This document shows, piece by piece, positions 26,612-35,369 of a DNA stretch of 64,000 nucleotides. The DNA is from HTCC5015 sp051747425 (lineage in GTDB: Bacteria > Pseudomonadota > Gammaproteobacteria > HTCC5015): assembly GCA_051747425.1 (NCBI GenBank), contig JBNJGD010000004.1:62001-126000 (forward strand). Direction: 5' to 3'. A program made the position numbers and the translations under genes. The first letter of the stretch is position 1, and each line of letters begins with the position of its first letter. Under the pieces are notes generated by a model, which saw only the letters and a list, made by a program, of their open reading frames with translations, was not told the origin of the DNA and did no database searches.

Positions 26612-27052
26612 ATGCAATATCTGCACACCATGGTCCGGGTGAAAGACCTGGACGAATCGCTGCACTTTTACTGTGATCTGCTCGGCCTGGTAGAGGTCAG
26701 CCGCCAGGAGGTGCCCAAGGGGCGGTTTACTCTGGTTTTTCTGGCCGCCCCGGAGGATCTGGAGCGCGCCCGCCGGGACCGCGCACCGATGGTGGAGCTG
26801 ACCTGGAACTGGGACCCGGAAGACTACGACGGTGGTCGCAACTTTGGCCACCTGGCCTATCGCGTGGATGACATCTACGACCTCTGCCGGAAACTCCAGG
26901 AGGGCGGCGTCACCATTAACCGCCCGCCCCGGGACGGGCACATGGCGTTCGTCCGGTCACCCGACAATATCTCGGTGGAACTGCTGCAAAAAGGCGAAGC
27001 GCTGGAACCCCGGGAACCCTGGGCCAGCATGGAAAACACCGGTAGCTGGTAG
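26612..27052 (+). CDS. gloA: Lactoylglutathione lyase (glyoxalase I)
   Basis: A 146-residue VOC-fold metalloenzyme that converts the methylglyoxal-glutathione hemithioacetal to S-lactoylglutathione. The metal ligands are visible: His6 (LHTMVRVKDLD), the glutamate in VELTWNW, His in FGHLAYRVDD and the glutamate in SVELLQKG. The length is slightly above E. coli GloA (135). It follows the small gene by 2 bp and is convergent with a small hypothetical gene 9 bp away. Confidence 0.9.
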   Translation: MQYLHTMVRVKDLDESLHFYCDLLGLVEVSRQEVPKGRFTLVFLAAPEDLERARRDRAPMVELTWNWDPEDYDGGRNFGHLAYRVDDIYDLCRKLQEGGVTINRPPRDGHMAFVRSPDNISVELLQKGEALEPREPWASMENTGSW

Positions 27053-27061
27053 GACGCGGAC

Positions 27062-27310
27062 TCAGTCGCGAATGGTGATGTCGGGTTCCATATTGATCTC
27101 GCCGTCCTCCTCGAGGATAGCGTGCTGATTGCCACTGGGGTCCACCACCACCGGCGTCGGCGACTGAAATGGCGGGCGGCGCACAAAGCGCAACTGCCAG
27201 CCAAAGCTGGACACCCGGTTCAAGGCCATCTTTTGTTCCATATTAAGGAACTCATCGAGATTGAGTGGAATCGGGTCCATTCCCTGGCGCTTGTCGTTGT
27301 CTTCACTCAT
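27062..27310 (-). CDS. Small hypothetical protein
   Basis: An 82-residue protein from an ATG at 27310 preceded by GGGGAGG at good spacing. It contains FGWQLRFVRRPPFQSPTPVVVDP, a compact beta-type stretch, and an acidic C terminus (EEDGEINMEPDITIRD). No signal peptide or membrane segment is seen. Similar short proteins occur in Pseudomonas-like bacteria as unnamed conserved proteins, but I cannot give a family. The 257-bp gap beyond its start shows no other gene. Confidence 0.65.
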   Translation of the reverse strand: MSEDNDKRQGMDPIPLNLDEFLNMEQKMALNRVSSFGWQLRFVRRPPFQSPTPVVVDPSGNQHAILEEDGEINMEPDITIRD

Positions 27311-27567
27311 GGTCTTATCCTCCCCATATCACCTTTTACCGTTTAAATCGGTCGTTTTCAATCCTTGCCCGATAAAACCCGCTCTCTCCCCTTGAAATCC
27401 AGCGGGCCCAATCCTACTGTTTCCATCCCTGGTCAGAGCAAGCGCCACCGAATCCCGCGCATATAACGGACCCTCGCAGCTCTGGCCGATGGACCGATCA
27501 ACACGACGCAAGTTGACGCAAGCTGAACTAAAATGAAGTCACCGGAAAGACAACAGGAGTCACTGCA

Positions 27568-27969
27568 ATGAGCAGAGAGTTCGATCCAGAGAAAGCCCGA
27601 ACGGAACTGGAACACCAGGCGAATGCCATGGATGAGGAAGATGTGGGAAAAATGCTCGAAAAGCGCGATGACATCGAGGCCAAATTTCACAGCAAGGGCC
27701 CACTGGAGAAATTTGTCGGTGATCTGAAAAACCTGTTCGACATGATTCAGGACTACTGGAGCGGCGCCTACCGTGACATTCCCTGGCGCACCATCGCCGC
27801 CGTCACCGGCGCCCTGGCCTATGTACTGATGCCGCTGGATGCCATTCCCGATGTCATCCCCCTGATCGGCTACATCGACGATGCCAGCGTGGTGGCCGCC
27901 CTGCTCTCATCCATAGACGGCGATCTGAAAAAATACCTGGCCTGGAAAAAACAAAAGCCAACTCAATGA
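27568..27969 (+). CDS. YkvA/DUF1232 family membrane protein
   Basis: A 133-residue protein. The N-terminal half is charged and helical; the DUF1232 core follows at about 78-115 (YVLMPLDAIPDVIPLIGYIDDASVV), with the typical P-D-IPD-P-GY-DD pattern and hydrophobic flanks. The function of this family is not established. A good Shine-Dalgarno (CAGGAG) precedes the ATG. A bidirectional hairpin overlaps its last codons. Confidence 0.85.
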   Translation: MSREFDPEKARTELEHQANAMDEEDVGKMLEKRDDIEAKFHSKGPLEKFVGDLKNLFDMIQDYWSGAYRDIPWRTIAAVTGALAYVLMPLDAIPDVIPLIGYIDDASVVAALLSSIDGDLKKYLAWKKQKPTQ

Positions 27970-27978
27970 GTTGGCTTT
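27943..27978 (-). terminator. Terminator for tRNA-Met, overlapping the DUF1232 3' end
   Basis: The stem AAAGCCAACT/AGTTGGCTTT with a 5-nt loop is followed on the reverse strand by TTTTGTTTTTT, so it should end the tRNA transcript. On the forward strand the T tract is only three bases, weaker for the DUF1232 gene. Confidence 0.7.
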
Positions 27979-28021
27979 CAAGACAGAGTTAAATCGAATC
28001 GATCTACTTCTTCAGGAATGA

Positions 28022-28098
28022 TGGTGGCTATGGGTGGACTTGAACCACCGACCCCAGCATTATGAATGCTGTGCTCTAACCAGCTGAGCTACATAGCC
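28022..28098 (-). tRNA. tRNA-Met (CAU), elongator type
   Basis: Read on the reverse strand the 77 bases fold as a full cloverleaf starting GGCTATG and ending CATAGCC-A-CCA, with CCA encoded. The anticodon stem CAGCATT/AATGCTG encloses CAT. The GC-bearing acceptor and the A1-free G1 start match elongator Met rather than initiator tRNA, and the sequence closely follows E. coli metT. Ile2 (also CAU) is less likely because of this similarity. Confidence 0.93.
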
Positions 28099-28188
28099 AT
28101 GCCAGAATGCCATTTTGGCGAGGCGCGAATTTTGCGTATTTTCCGCCCCCGTGTCAAGACGGTTTCCCAATCAGCTACCTCCGAAAAT

Positions 28189-28334
28189 TAGCCACAGAGG
28201 ACACAGGAGGGGTCAGGCGTTACTGTCATTGCGAACGCAGTGAAGCAACCTGCAGAAACAGTTCAGCAGATCGCCACGCCGCTGAGCGGCTCGCGACGAC
28301 AAAAATGCCTCCGTGCTCTTCGTGGCTCTGTGGC
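28189..28334. repeat. Composite repeat with CACAGAG arms and CATTGCGAAC unit
   Basis: GCCACAGAGGACACAGG at the left and CGTGGCTCTGTGGC at the right form the outer inverted repeat. Between them lies a GTCATTGCGAAC...GAAGCAACCTGC module followed by GATCGCCACGCCGCTGAGCG. It fills the gap between tRNA-Met and the ychF stop. Confidence 0.8.
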
Positions 28335-28339
28335 AAAAA

Positions 28340-29434
28340 TCACACATTGAAACGGAAGTGGACGATGTCGCCCTCTTTGAGAATGTAGTCCTTGCCCTCG
28401 AGGCGCCATTTGCCGTTGTCCTTGGCGCCCTGCTCGCCGCCGTTGTCGACAAAGTCCTGGTAGGCCACCACCTCGGCGCGGATAAAGCCCTTCTCGAAAT
28501 CGGTGTGAATGCGACCGGCGCCATTGGGCGCGGTAGCGCCCTTTCTCACTGTCCATGCGCGCACTTCCTTGACCCCGGCGGTAAAGAAGGTCTGCAGGCC
28601 CAGGAGTTCGTATCCGGCGCGGATCACCCGGTTAAGACCGGGCTCCTCAAGGCCCATGTCCTGGAGAAACTCGGTCTTTTCCTCGTCGTCCAGCAGGGCG
28701 ATCTCCGCCTCCATGGCCGCACACACCGGCACCACCGTCTGGGCGCCCTCCTTTTCCGCCTGAACGCGCACCGCTTCCAGATGGGGGTTGTTGTCGAAAC
28801 CGTCGTCGTTCACATTGGCGATGTAAAACATGGGCTTGGCACTGATAAAGGCGTATTCGCGCAACAGGGCCCACTGCTCCGGATCAAAGTCCAGGGTTCG
28901 CACCGGCTCGCCTTTCTCCAGCTGCGCCACAACCTGCTCCAGCAATTTGGCCCGAGCCAACACCTCCTTGTTGCCGGATTTGGCATTGCGCTGAGCCTTT
29001 TGCAACACATTATCCGCCAGCTCCAGGTCCGCCAGCATCAGTTCGGTGTTGATCACTTCCATGTCGTCCAGCGGGCTGATCCCCCCGGAGACATGCACGA
29101 TGTCATCGTTTTCAAAACAGCGCACGACATGGGCGATGGCATCGGTCTCGCGAATATTGGCGAGAAACTTGTTGCCCAGCCCCTCACCCTTTGAGGCCCC
29201 CGCCACCAGGCCGGCTATGTCGACAAACTCCATGGTCGTGGGGATCACCTTTTCCGGCTTGACGATGTCCGCCAGGGCATTGAGGCGCGGATCGGGCACC
29301 GGTACCACACCCACATTGGGGTCAATGGTACAAAAGGGGTAGTTCTCGGCCGGGATCTCGGCCCGGGTCAAGGCATTGAACAGGGTGGACTTGCCCACAT
29401 TGGGGAGCCCGACAATACCGCATTTGAAACCCAT
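28340..29434 (-). CDS. ychF: Redox-regulated ATPase YchF (OLA1-type)
   Basis: A 364-residue Obg-family P-loop protein with the Walker A GLPNVGKST (8-16), the DIAGLV switch region, a coiled-coil insert (about 130-200) and the C-terminal TGS domain. The specificity motif is NVND rather than NKxD, as in YchF, which hydrolyses ATP and interacts with ribosomes and stress responses. The length matches E. coli (363). It follows pth, a conserved pairing across gammaproteobacteria. Confidence 0.96.
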   Translation of the reverse strand: MGFKCGIVGLPNVGKSTLFNALTRAEIPAENYPFCTIDPNVGVVPVPDPRLNALADIVKPEKVIPTTMEFVDIAGLVAGASKGEGLGNKFLANIRETDAIAHVVRCFENDDIVHVSGGISPLDDMEVINTELMLADLELADNVLQKAQRNAKSGNKEVLARAKLLEQVVAQLEKGEPVRTLDFDPEQWALLREYAFISAKPMFYIANVNDDGFDNNPHLEAVRVQAEKEGAQTVVPVCAAMEAEIALLDDEEKTEFLQDMGLEEPGLNRVIRAGYELLGLQTFFTAGVKEVRAWTVRKGATAPNGAGRIHTDFEKGFIRAEVVAYQDFVDNGGEQGAKDNGKWRLEGKDYILKEGDIVHFRFNV

Positions 29435-29484
29435 GGTGTTTTCTCGCTCAGTCGTCGTATTGTTGTGAAATCAAGGTGGACCTC

Positions 29485-30078
29485 TCAGCTGCTGTGCAAC
29501 TGCATCATGGCCTTTTCCATTTGCCCCCCGAGCACCAGCTCGAGAACAGCATCGACATCCATCAGGCTGTTGTCGATTTTCTGGCGCTCGGCCTTGCCGG
29601 CGTTTTTCAGCACATAGCCCACCACCTCATCGCGGTGTCCCGGGTGGCCAATGCCCACGCGCAACCGCCAGAACTCCTTGCCCATGGCGGCGATGGTGTC
29701 GCGCAGGCCGTTGTGGCCGCCGTGGCCACCACCGCGCTTGATCCTCGTGGTACCCGGTTCCAGATCGAGTTCGTCGTGGGCGACAAGGATGTGCTCCACG
29801 GGAATTTTGTAGAAACGGGCCATGGCCGAGATGGAGCGGCCACTGTGGTTCATAAAGGTGGTGGGCTTGAGCAGGCGAATATCGCGGCCATCAAAGCGGA
29901 TGGTCGCCGTTTCACCCTGGAACTTGCTGTCCGGGCGCAAAGTGGCGCCGTAGCGGGCCGCCACCTCGTCCAAAAACCAAAACCCGGCATTGTGCCGGGT
30001 TTCAGCGTATTTGGCGCCGGGGTTGCCCAGTCCAACGAGCATTTCCATGCCGGGGTTGAGCACTGCGGGGCCAGCCAT
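29485..30078 (-). CDS. pth: Peptidyl-tRNA hydrolase
   Basis: A 197-residue enzyme that frees tRNAs from peptidyl-tRNA drop-off products. It has GLGNPGAKYAETRHNAG with the catalytic His (in RHN), the MNHSG loop and the DELDLEPG and GGGHGGHNGL motifs. The start at 30078 lies 9 bp after the rplY stop; a shorter form beginning ten codons later, closer to the canonical N terminus, is possible. It sits between rplY and ychF as in Pseudomonas. Confidence 0.95.
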   Translation of the reverse strand: MAGPAVLNPGMEMLVGLGNPGAKYAETRHNAGFWFLDEVAARYGATLRPDSKFQGETATIRFDGRDIRLLKPTTFMNHSGRSISAMARFYKIPVEHILVAHDELDLEPGTTRIKRGGGHGGHNGLRDTIAAMGKEFWRLRVGIGHPGHRDEVVGYVLKNAGKAERQKIDNSLMDVDAVLELVLGGQMEKAMMQLHSS

Positions 30079-30087
30079 GGACTCGAC

Positions 30088-30765
30088 TTACTCGTCGCCC
30101 TTGGCTTCGTCTTCTTCTTCAGACTGGGTGGGCACTTCGTCAGCAGCCACTTCGCCTTCTTCCTCGTCCTCGTCTTCCTCAGCCACTACATGGGGCTTGG
30201 TGATGGAGACGACGCCGTCATCGTGCTCTTCGCCGTGAGACAGGGCCACACTGGCCACGCCCTCGGGGAACTTGATCTCGGACAGGTGAATGGTTTCACC
30301 CAGACCCAGCTCGGCGAGATCTACTTCGATGTACTCGGGCAGGTGGCGGGGCATACAGGCGATTTCGATTTCGGTCATCAGGTGGTGAACTTCACCGCCT
30401 TCCAACTTGACGCCCTTCGAGGTTTCTTCATTGATGAAGTGCACCGGCACATTCACATGAATTTCCTGACCGGCGACGACGCGCTGAAAATCCATATGCG
30501 TCAGCAGGTTCTTGAAGGGGTGACGCTGCATATCGCGAATAATGGCGTTTTCCTTCTTGCCCGCGATATCGATCTCGAGAATGTGCGAGAAGAAAGCCTC
30601 GTTCTGCACCATGCGGATCATCTCGGGGTGAGACAGGGTCAGTGAAACGGGCTCACCGGATCCGTAAAGAATAGCCGGGATCTTGTCCGCGCGGCGCAGG
30701 CGGCGGCTCGCACCTTTCCCCATGTCCTCGCGAACTTCTGCTTTGATTACAAAATTGTCAGACAT
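30088..30765 (-). CDS. rplY: Ribosomal protein L25 (general stress protein CTC type)
   Basis: A 225-residue long-form bL25. The N-terminal 5S-rRNA-binding domain (about 1-92, with GKGASRRLRRADKIPAILYG) is joined to the C-terminal TL5/CTC domain (about 95-190), and the protein ends in a long acidic tail (EEDEDEEEGE...EEEDEAKGDE). It binds 5S rRNA in the large subunit. The ATG at 30765 gives the canonical start. It is the first gene of the rplY-pth-ychF unit. Confidence 0.95.
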   Translation of the reverse strand: MSDNFVIKAEVREDMGKGASRRLRRADKIPAILYGSGEPVSLTLSHPEMIRMVQNEAFFSHILEIDIAGKKENAIIRDMQRHPFKNLLTHMDFQRVVAGQEIHVNVPVHFINEETSKGVKLEGGEVHHLMTEIEIACMPRHLPEYIEVDLAELGLGETIHLSEIKFPEGVASVALSHGEEHDDGVVSITKPHVVAEEDEDEEEGEVAADEVPTQSEEEDEAKGDE

Positions 30766-30795
30766 AATTGAATTCCTCAACATAAAGTGAACTCC

Positions 30796-30834
30796 GGGCG
30801 ATCGCGACCAATCGCCCGAAGGGCGCGGATTTTA
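30796..30834 (-). promoter_or_regulatory. Candidate extended -10 promoter and 5' hairpin of rplY
   Basis: On the reverse strand an extended -10, TGC-TAAAAT (core at 30829-30834), is followed by the 22-nt inverted repeat GGGCGAT...ATCGCCC (30796-30817), which would lie in the rplY 5' leader. No good -35 is seen, consistent with an extended -10 promoter. Confidence 0.35.
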
Positions 30835-30891
30835 GCACACAATAGCGGCAAATGGGGAAGCGCTTTTGCTCGCTGCCGGCGGCCGCAGCGA

Positions 30892-31851
30892 TCAATCGGA
30901 AAACAGGGAGCTGACCGACTCTTCGTTGTGGATACGGAAGATGGTGTGGGCCAGCATTTCCGCCACAGAGAGCTGGCGAATTTTGGCGCACTCCGCCGCC
31001 TTGGACGACAGCGGAATGGTGTCGGTCACCACCAGCTCGTCGAGTTCGGAACCGGCGATATTCTCGATGGCGGGCCCCGAGAGTATCGGGTGGGTCACAT
31101 AGGCCACCACACGCTTGGCGCCGTGTTTCTTCAGGGCGGAGGCGGCCTTGCACAGAGTGCCGGCGGTATCGACCATGTCATCGAGGATCACACAGGTGCG
31201 ATCCTTGACCTCGCCGATAATGTGCATCACCTCGGAGACATTGGCCTGGGGGCGGCGTTTGTCGATGATTGCCAGGTCGGCATCGTTCAACTGCTTGGCC
31301 ACAGCGCGGGCGCGCACCACGCCGCCCACATCCGGGGAGACCACGATCAGGTTTTCGTAGTTCTGCTTGTTGATATCGGCAAGCAAAATCGGAGAGCCGT
31401 AGACATTGTCCACCGGGACATCAAAAAAGCCCTGGATCTGGTCGGCGTGCAGGTCCACTGTCAGCACCCGATCCACGCCCACCGCCTGCAGCATATTGGC
31501 CACCACCTTGGCGGTAATCGGAACGCGCGCCGAGCGCACCCGGCGATCCTGGCGCGAGTAGCCAAGATAGGGAATCACTGCGGTGATGCGCCCTGCCGAG
31601 GCGCGGCGTAGCGCGTCGGTCAGCACCAGTACTTCCATCAGGTTGTCATTGGTGGGCGTGCAGGTGGACTGGACGATAAACACATCCTTGCCACGCACAT
31701 TTTCCTCGACTTCCACCGAGACTTCGCCATCGCTGAACTTGCCGACATTGGCTTTACCAATGGGCAGTTTCAGGCCTTCGGCGACGGAATGGGCGAGAGC
31801 GGGATTGGCGTTCCCGGTGAAGAGCATCAAACGGTTTTCGAGATTGGCCAC
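30892..31851 (-). CDS. prs: Ribose-phosphate pyrophosphokinase
   Basis: A 319-residue PRPP synthase, the enzyme that makes the activated ribose for nucleotide, NAD, His and Trp synthesis. It has FSDGEVSVEVEENVRGKDVFIVQST, the catalytic flexible-loop region around KRR, and the PRPP-binding segment CVILDDMVDTAGTLC. The length equals the usual class I form. It lies between tRNA-Gln and rplY, as in Pseudomonas. Confidence 0.96.
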   Translation of the reverse strand: MANLENRLMLFTGNANPALAHSVAEGLKLPIGKANVGKFSDGEVSVEVEENVRGKDVFIVQSTCTPTNDNLMEVLVLTDALRRASAGRITAVIPYLGYSRQDRRVRSARVPITAKVVANMLQAVGVDRVLTVDLHADQIQGFFDVPVDNVYGSPILLADINKQNYENLIVVSPDVGGVVRARAVAKQLNDADLAIIDKRRPQANVSEVMHIIGEVKDRTCVILDDMVDTAGTLCKAASALKKHGAKRVVAYVTHPILSGPAIENIAGSELDELVVTDTIPLSSKAAECAKIRQLSVAEMLAHTIFRIHNEESVSSLFSD

Positions 31852-31892
31852 AGTGACACCTAGTCGTTTTTACAGGTCTGTCGAACTCTAAC

Positions 31893-31932
31893 AAAAAATC
31901 CGCTCACTCGGTAACGAGGTGAGCGGATTTTT
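31893..31932 (-). terminator. Terminator after tRNA-Gln
   Basis: AAAAATCCGCTCAC and GTGAGCGGATTTTT form a 14-bp perfect stem with an 11-nt loop; on the reverse strand it ends in TTTTTT. It lies 7 bp after the tRNA-Gln 3' end and before prs. Confidence 0.9.
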
Positions 31933-31939
31933 ACGGGTA

Positions 31940-32014
31940 TGGCTGGGGTGGCAGGATTCGAACCTGCGAATGGCAGGATCAAAACCTGCTGCCTTGCCAC
32001 TTGGCGACACCCCA
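31940..32014 (-). tRNA. tRNA-Gln (UUG)
   Basis: The 75 bases read on the reverse strand start TGGGGTG and end CACCCCA-G-CCA, with CCA encoded. The anticodon arm GCAGG-TTTTGAT-CCTGC carries TTG. It matches bacterial tRNA-Gln closely, including the unusual first base U. The 5' half overlaps the ispE 3' end, whose stop codon lies in the anticodon loop. Confidence 0.95.
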
Positions 32015-32878
32015 AGAATCGTTCAATTTGTGATGAGCGGGAGATTGGTTACAGCCTTTGGCCACAAACCCTCCTGTACTCTTTGGCCGCTGAGCAAACA
32101 CGGCTCTGGCCTCGTCTTGCGTTTTGAAAGCGCCGAAAACGCAGGCGCCACTACCGCTGAGTCGGGCGGTGGTAAACCGTTCGAGAAAGCTCAAAGCCGC
32201 ATCTACTTCGGGGCTTTCCGCTCTCGCGACCGGCTCAAAAACATTGGTCAAATCATCAACTTGAGCCACTGTTTCGAGGCCGCGTATTTTCCGCACCGGG
32301 CAGTCCCTTGTCAATCCCGGATGGGAAAAAAGTTTGCCGGTATCGAGGCTGACCGGGGGCGCCAAAACGACAAACCAGGGCTCGTCGATTTGAATCGGAG
32401 TGATCTCCTCACCCACGCCCTCGGCCCAGCAGGCACGGCCTCGAACAAACACCGGCACATCGGCGCCCAGGGCCAGACCCAGCTCTGCCAGATCATCCTC
32501 ATTGAGACCGCACTGCCACAGGGCATTGAGACCGAGCAGTACGCTGGCGGCATCCGAAGAGCCGCCACCGAGGCCGCCACCCATGGGCAGCCGCTTGTCG
32601 ACATCGATATCGGCGCCGAAACCGGTGCCGGTACGGGACTGCAGCAAACGCGCGGCGCGCACCACCAGATCCTGATCTTCGGCAACCCCGTCAAGATCCC
32701 GGCAGCGACGAATCTCGCCATCCCCGCGCCGGCGCAGAAGAATCTCGTCGCCAAAATTGAGGAACTGAAAAATGGTCTGCAACAGATGGTAACCGTCATC
32801 GCGGCGACCGGTGATGTGCAAAAAGCGGTTGATCTTGGCCGGAGCCGGCAGGCTCAGTTGTTCTACTCCAGTGTCCAT
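31979..32878 (-). CDS. ispE: 4-diphosphocytidyl-2-C-methyl-D-erythritol kinase, 3' end inside tRNA-Gln
   Basis: A GHMP kinase of the MEP isoprenoid pathway. It has the N-terminal PAPAKIN segment, the ATP loop PMGGGLGGGSSDAA (98-111) and the C-terminal ARLSGSGACVF. The usual C terminus ends just after GFVAKGCNQSP; here the frame stays open for about 15 further codons and stops at a TGA within the tRNA-Gln anticodon loop, giving 299 residues instead of about 283. The start at 32878 overlaps lolB by 16 bp. The extension is probably tolerated, being translated from tRNA sequence. Confidence 0.93.
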   Translation of the reverse strand: MDTGVEQLSLPAPAKINRFLHITGRRDDGYHLLQTIFQFLNFGDEILLRRRGDGEIRRCRDLDGVAEDQDLVVRAARLLQSRTGTGFGADIDVDKRLPMGGGLGGGSSDAASVLLGLNALWQCGLNEDDLAELGLALGADVPVFVRGRACWAEGVGEEITPIQIDEPWFVVLAPPVSLDTGKLFSHPGLTRDCPVRKIRGLETVAQVDDLTNVFEPVARAESPEVDAALSFLERFTTARLSGSGACVFGAFKTQDEARAVFAQRPKSTGGFVAKGCNQSPAHHKLNDSWGVAKWQGSRF

Positions 32879-33489
32879 TGCCCCACTGCCATTTTGACCT
32901 TGATGTAGGGTGACTGCAGGTAGATTTTTCTCGGCAGGGCCAGTTTTTGCCCCTCGAAGTCGACCTCGGTGTAGTCGGGGTACTCGACATACCAGTCGCC
33001 ACTTTGAAAGGCCATTGTATGACCGTACTGATCCACCTGAATGGTCGGATTTTCGGTATCGGGGACCGCGCCGAGCACCCAGGCTCGCATCTCGGCCACG
33101 GGGATTTCCCAGCCGGTGCGCATCCACACCAGCCCCTCGGCGTTGGCGGCGCGAACCTCCTCGCCGTCCTCGCCCTCCATAAAGACGCCGTTCTCATCCG
33201 TCTGGACATCCACACTGCCGGCACCGAAGGGGCCGTACATGCGCAGGCGAAAATCGTCGGGGGACTGCTCCCAGAAAAGGCTGGCATTGGCCGAGTCGTC
33301 GGCGGTCGTCACCGCCACGCGACCCTCGATTTCCCAGGACTGCACGCGACTGAGCCGGTCCTGCCACTGCAGCCAGCGTTCGCGCACCTGTTCGGGGTCG
33401 AGGGGCTCGCCCTCTTTAAAGGACGGCTGACTGGCACAACCGGCCAGCAAAAACAGGCACACCGTGCCCATAAACAGTCGTTGGAACAT
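32863..33489 (-). CDS. lolB: Outer-membrane lipoprotein receptor LolB
   Basis: A 208-residue lipoprotein with a lipobox LLAGC (Cys18). LolB accepts lipoproteins from the LolA carrier and inserts them into the outer membrane. Family features include WEIEGRVAV near residue 52 and LFWEQSPDDFRLRMYGPFGAG. Its start overlaps the TPR gene stop by one base and its 3' end overlaps ispE by 16 bp, so TPR-lolB-ispE-tRNA-Gln form one unit, the standard arrangement. Confidence 0.94.
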   Translation of the reverse strand: MFQRLFMGTVCLFLLAGCASQPSFKEGEPLDPEQVRERWLQWQDRLSRVQSWEIEGRVAVTTADDSANASLFWEQSPDDFRLRMYGPFGAGSVDVQTDENGVFMEGEDGEEVRAANAEGLVWMRTGWEIPVAEMRAWVLGAVPDTENPTIQVDQYGHTMAFQSGDWYVEYPDYTEVDFEGQKLALPRKIYLQSPYIKVKMAVGQWTLE

Positions 33490-35243
33490 CAGAGGTACTG
33501 CTCAATGGTTTGTTTGAGAACATCGTGATCGGGCGCCCGGTCGCTCGCCTCCTCCCAAATGCGGCGGGCCTCTTCGCGCTCGCCGCGCTGCCACAAGACC
33601 TCGCCCAGGTGGGCGGCAATTTCGGGATCCGGGTCTGTGGCGTAGGCCTGTTCGAGAAGCTCCTGGGCTTTTTCCAGCTCACCCTTTCGGTAGTGCATCC
33701 AGCCCATGCTGTCCATAATCGCCGCACTGTGCGGTTTTACCTCGTAGGCCTCGCGGATCAGCTTTTCGCCCTCGGCCAGCTGCTCTGTACGGTTGACCAG
33801 CGTGTAACCCAGAGCGTTTTTCAAATTGGGGTTGTCCGGCTCCAGAGACAGCAGATGACGCAAGTCTTCAATGGCTTGATCCACCTCGCCCACTTTCTCC
33901 GCCATCATCGAATGGGCGTAAAGCAGATCAAAGTGATCCGGCTCGCGCTCCAGCGCCCGCTGTAACAGGTCGTAGGCGCGAGCGTATTCGAACTGCGAGG
34001 CCAGTATATCGACCTTGGCCAGGGTATAGGAGGCGTGCTTGTCGAGACGCTCGTCACCCTCGGCCAGCATATCGATAACATCCAGCCCTTCTTCCACGCG
34101 GCCCAGCTTGGCCAGCATGCGCGCCTGCCGCAGCATGGCATCGGTACGGTACTCGCCCTCGCTGACCCGAAGGTAGTAGCGCAGGGCGGACTGGTAGTCG
34201 CCCCGACGCTCATCCACACGGCCAAGGTAATACAGGGCCTCCTGGCTGTCGCGCCCCGAGCGCAACACATGGTTGAAGTAGCGCTCCGCGGCGTCCAGCT
34301 CTTCCAGTTCGAGGGATAGCAAACCCAGGCGAATTGCCAGGTCGGTATTGTGGGGCTGCTCCTGAAACATCAGCTCGTACTGGTAGCGCGCCTCGTCGTA
34401 GCGGTGCATCTGCATCAGCAAGCGGGCATAGCTGTGGCGCAATTCGTCGCCACCGCCGCCTGACGAAACGGCCTCACTCAGCACCTCCAGCGCCCGCTCG
34501 TCGCGGCCCAGGGCCTGAAGCACCTGGGTTTTGAGAACGATGGCGCCGGTGTCATCGGGGTTCAGGGCCAGAGACTCATTCACACTCATCAGGGCGCGCT
34601 CGTTTTCACCGTAGCGGGCCTCGACACTGGCCTTGGCGTAGTAGGCTGCCGACTCTTCGGGGTATCGCCCCGCCAGTGTTTCAGCCACCTTTAGCGCGCC
34701 CCTGGCCTGGCGCTCACTGACCAGCACAGCGGCCACTTCCAGCAGACCGCTGCGCGGTTCATCGGCCAACTGCACTCTGGCGTCAAAGTAATCCGTGGCC
34801 TGCTCAACCTCGCCAAGGTGCAGTGACGCCAGCGCCGCGTAATGGTGGGCCGCCTCGCTCTCGGGCGAGAGGGTCAGCCATTGCTCGGCCGCCTCCAGAG
34901 CACGCTTGTCATCACCGCTGTAGAGAGCGGCTTTGGCCGCCTGCTGGGCCACCTGGGGATCCTTCATCTTGCCGGCGGCGGAGAGCAGGTGGGGCAACGC
35001 CAGCTGCAAATAGCTGGTCGCCGTCTCGCTGTCGCCGGATTCCTCGGCGAGACTGGAGTGAACGCCCGCCACCTGCCCCAGCAGATAGTCGTACATCACC
35101 TGAGTAGACTCGTCCGGAGCAATACTGCGACTACCCACCACGGACTCAAGCTGCTGGCGCTCGGCGCGCTTGCCTGACAGGGCTTCACAGCCGGTAAGCG
35201 CGATCAGGGTGGTGAATAAAATGAAGGTAACGAGTCTTTTCAT
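33489..35243 (-). CDS. Tetratricopeptide-repeat lipoprotein
   Basis: A 584-residue envelope protein with a signal sequence and lipobox (ALTGC, Cys19) followed almost entirely by TPR units, such as RSGRDSQEALYYLGRVDERR and NPNLKNALGYTLVNRTEQLAEG. The same TPR gene precedes lolB in Pseudomonas (PA4667 type). It is presumably a periplasmic scaffold at a membrane; no defined partner is known. It is divergent from hemA over 126 bp. Confidence 0.9.
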   Translation of the reverse strand: MKRLVTFILFTTLIALTGCEALSGKRAERQQLESVVGSRSIAPDESTQVMYDYLLGQVAGVHSSLAEESGDSETATSYLQLALPHLLSAAGKMKDPQVAQQAAKAALYSGDDKRALEAAEQWLTLSPESEAAHHYAALASLHLGEVEQATDYFDARVQLADEPRSGLLEVAAVLVSERQARGALKVAETLAGRYPEESAAYYAKASVEARYGENERALMSVNESLALNPDDTGAIVLKTQVLQALGRDERALEVLSEAVSSGGGGDELRHSYARLLMQMHRYDEARYQYELMFQEQPHNTDLAIRLGLLSLELEELDAAERYFNHVLRSGRDSQEALYYLGRVDERRGDYQSALRYYLRVSEGEYRTDAMLRQARMLAKLGRVEEGLDVIDMLAEGDERLDKHASYTLAKVDILASQFEYARAYDLLQRALEREPDHFDLLYAHSMMAEKVGEVDQAIEDLRHLLSLEPDNPNLKNALGYTLVNRTEQLAEGEKLIREAYEVKPHSAAIMDSMGWMHYRKGELEKAQELLEQAYATDPDPEIAAHLGEVLWQRGEREEARRIWEEASDRAPDHDVLKQTIEQYL

Positions 35244-35369
35244 GGCATTTTGCTTGTTTAAACTGGCTCAACTATACCGAACTGCGATTCAATCCCAAGC
35301 CTTTTTGCTCATTAATCGTTAAAATGGTCGGGACTGTGAACCCCATACGAGATCAAGATCATCGCCAAT

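Noticed and set aside
31979..32014. A frameshift or pseudogene at the ispE 3' end
   Set aside because: All IspE motifs and the usual C-terminal segment are intact; only the stop has been lost, so the gene is judged functional.
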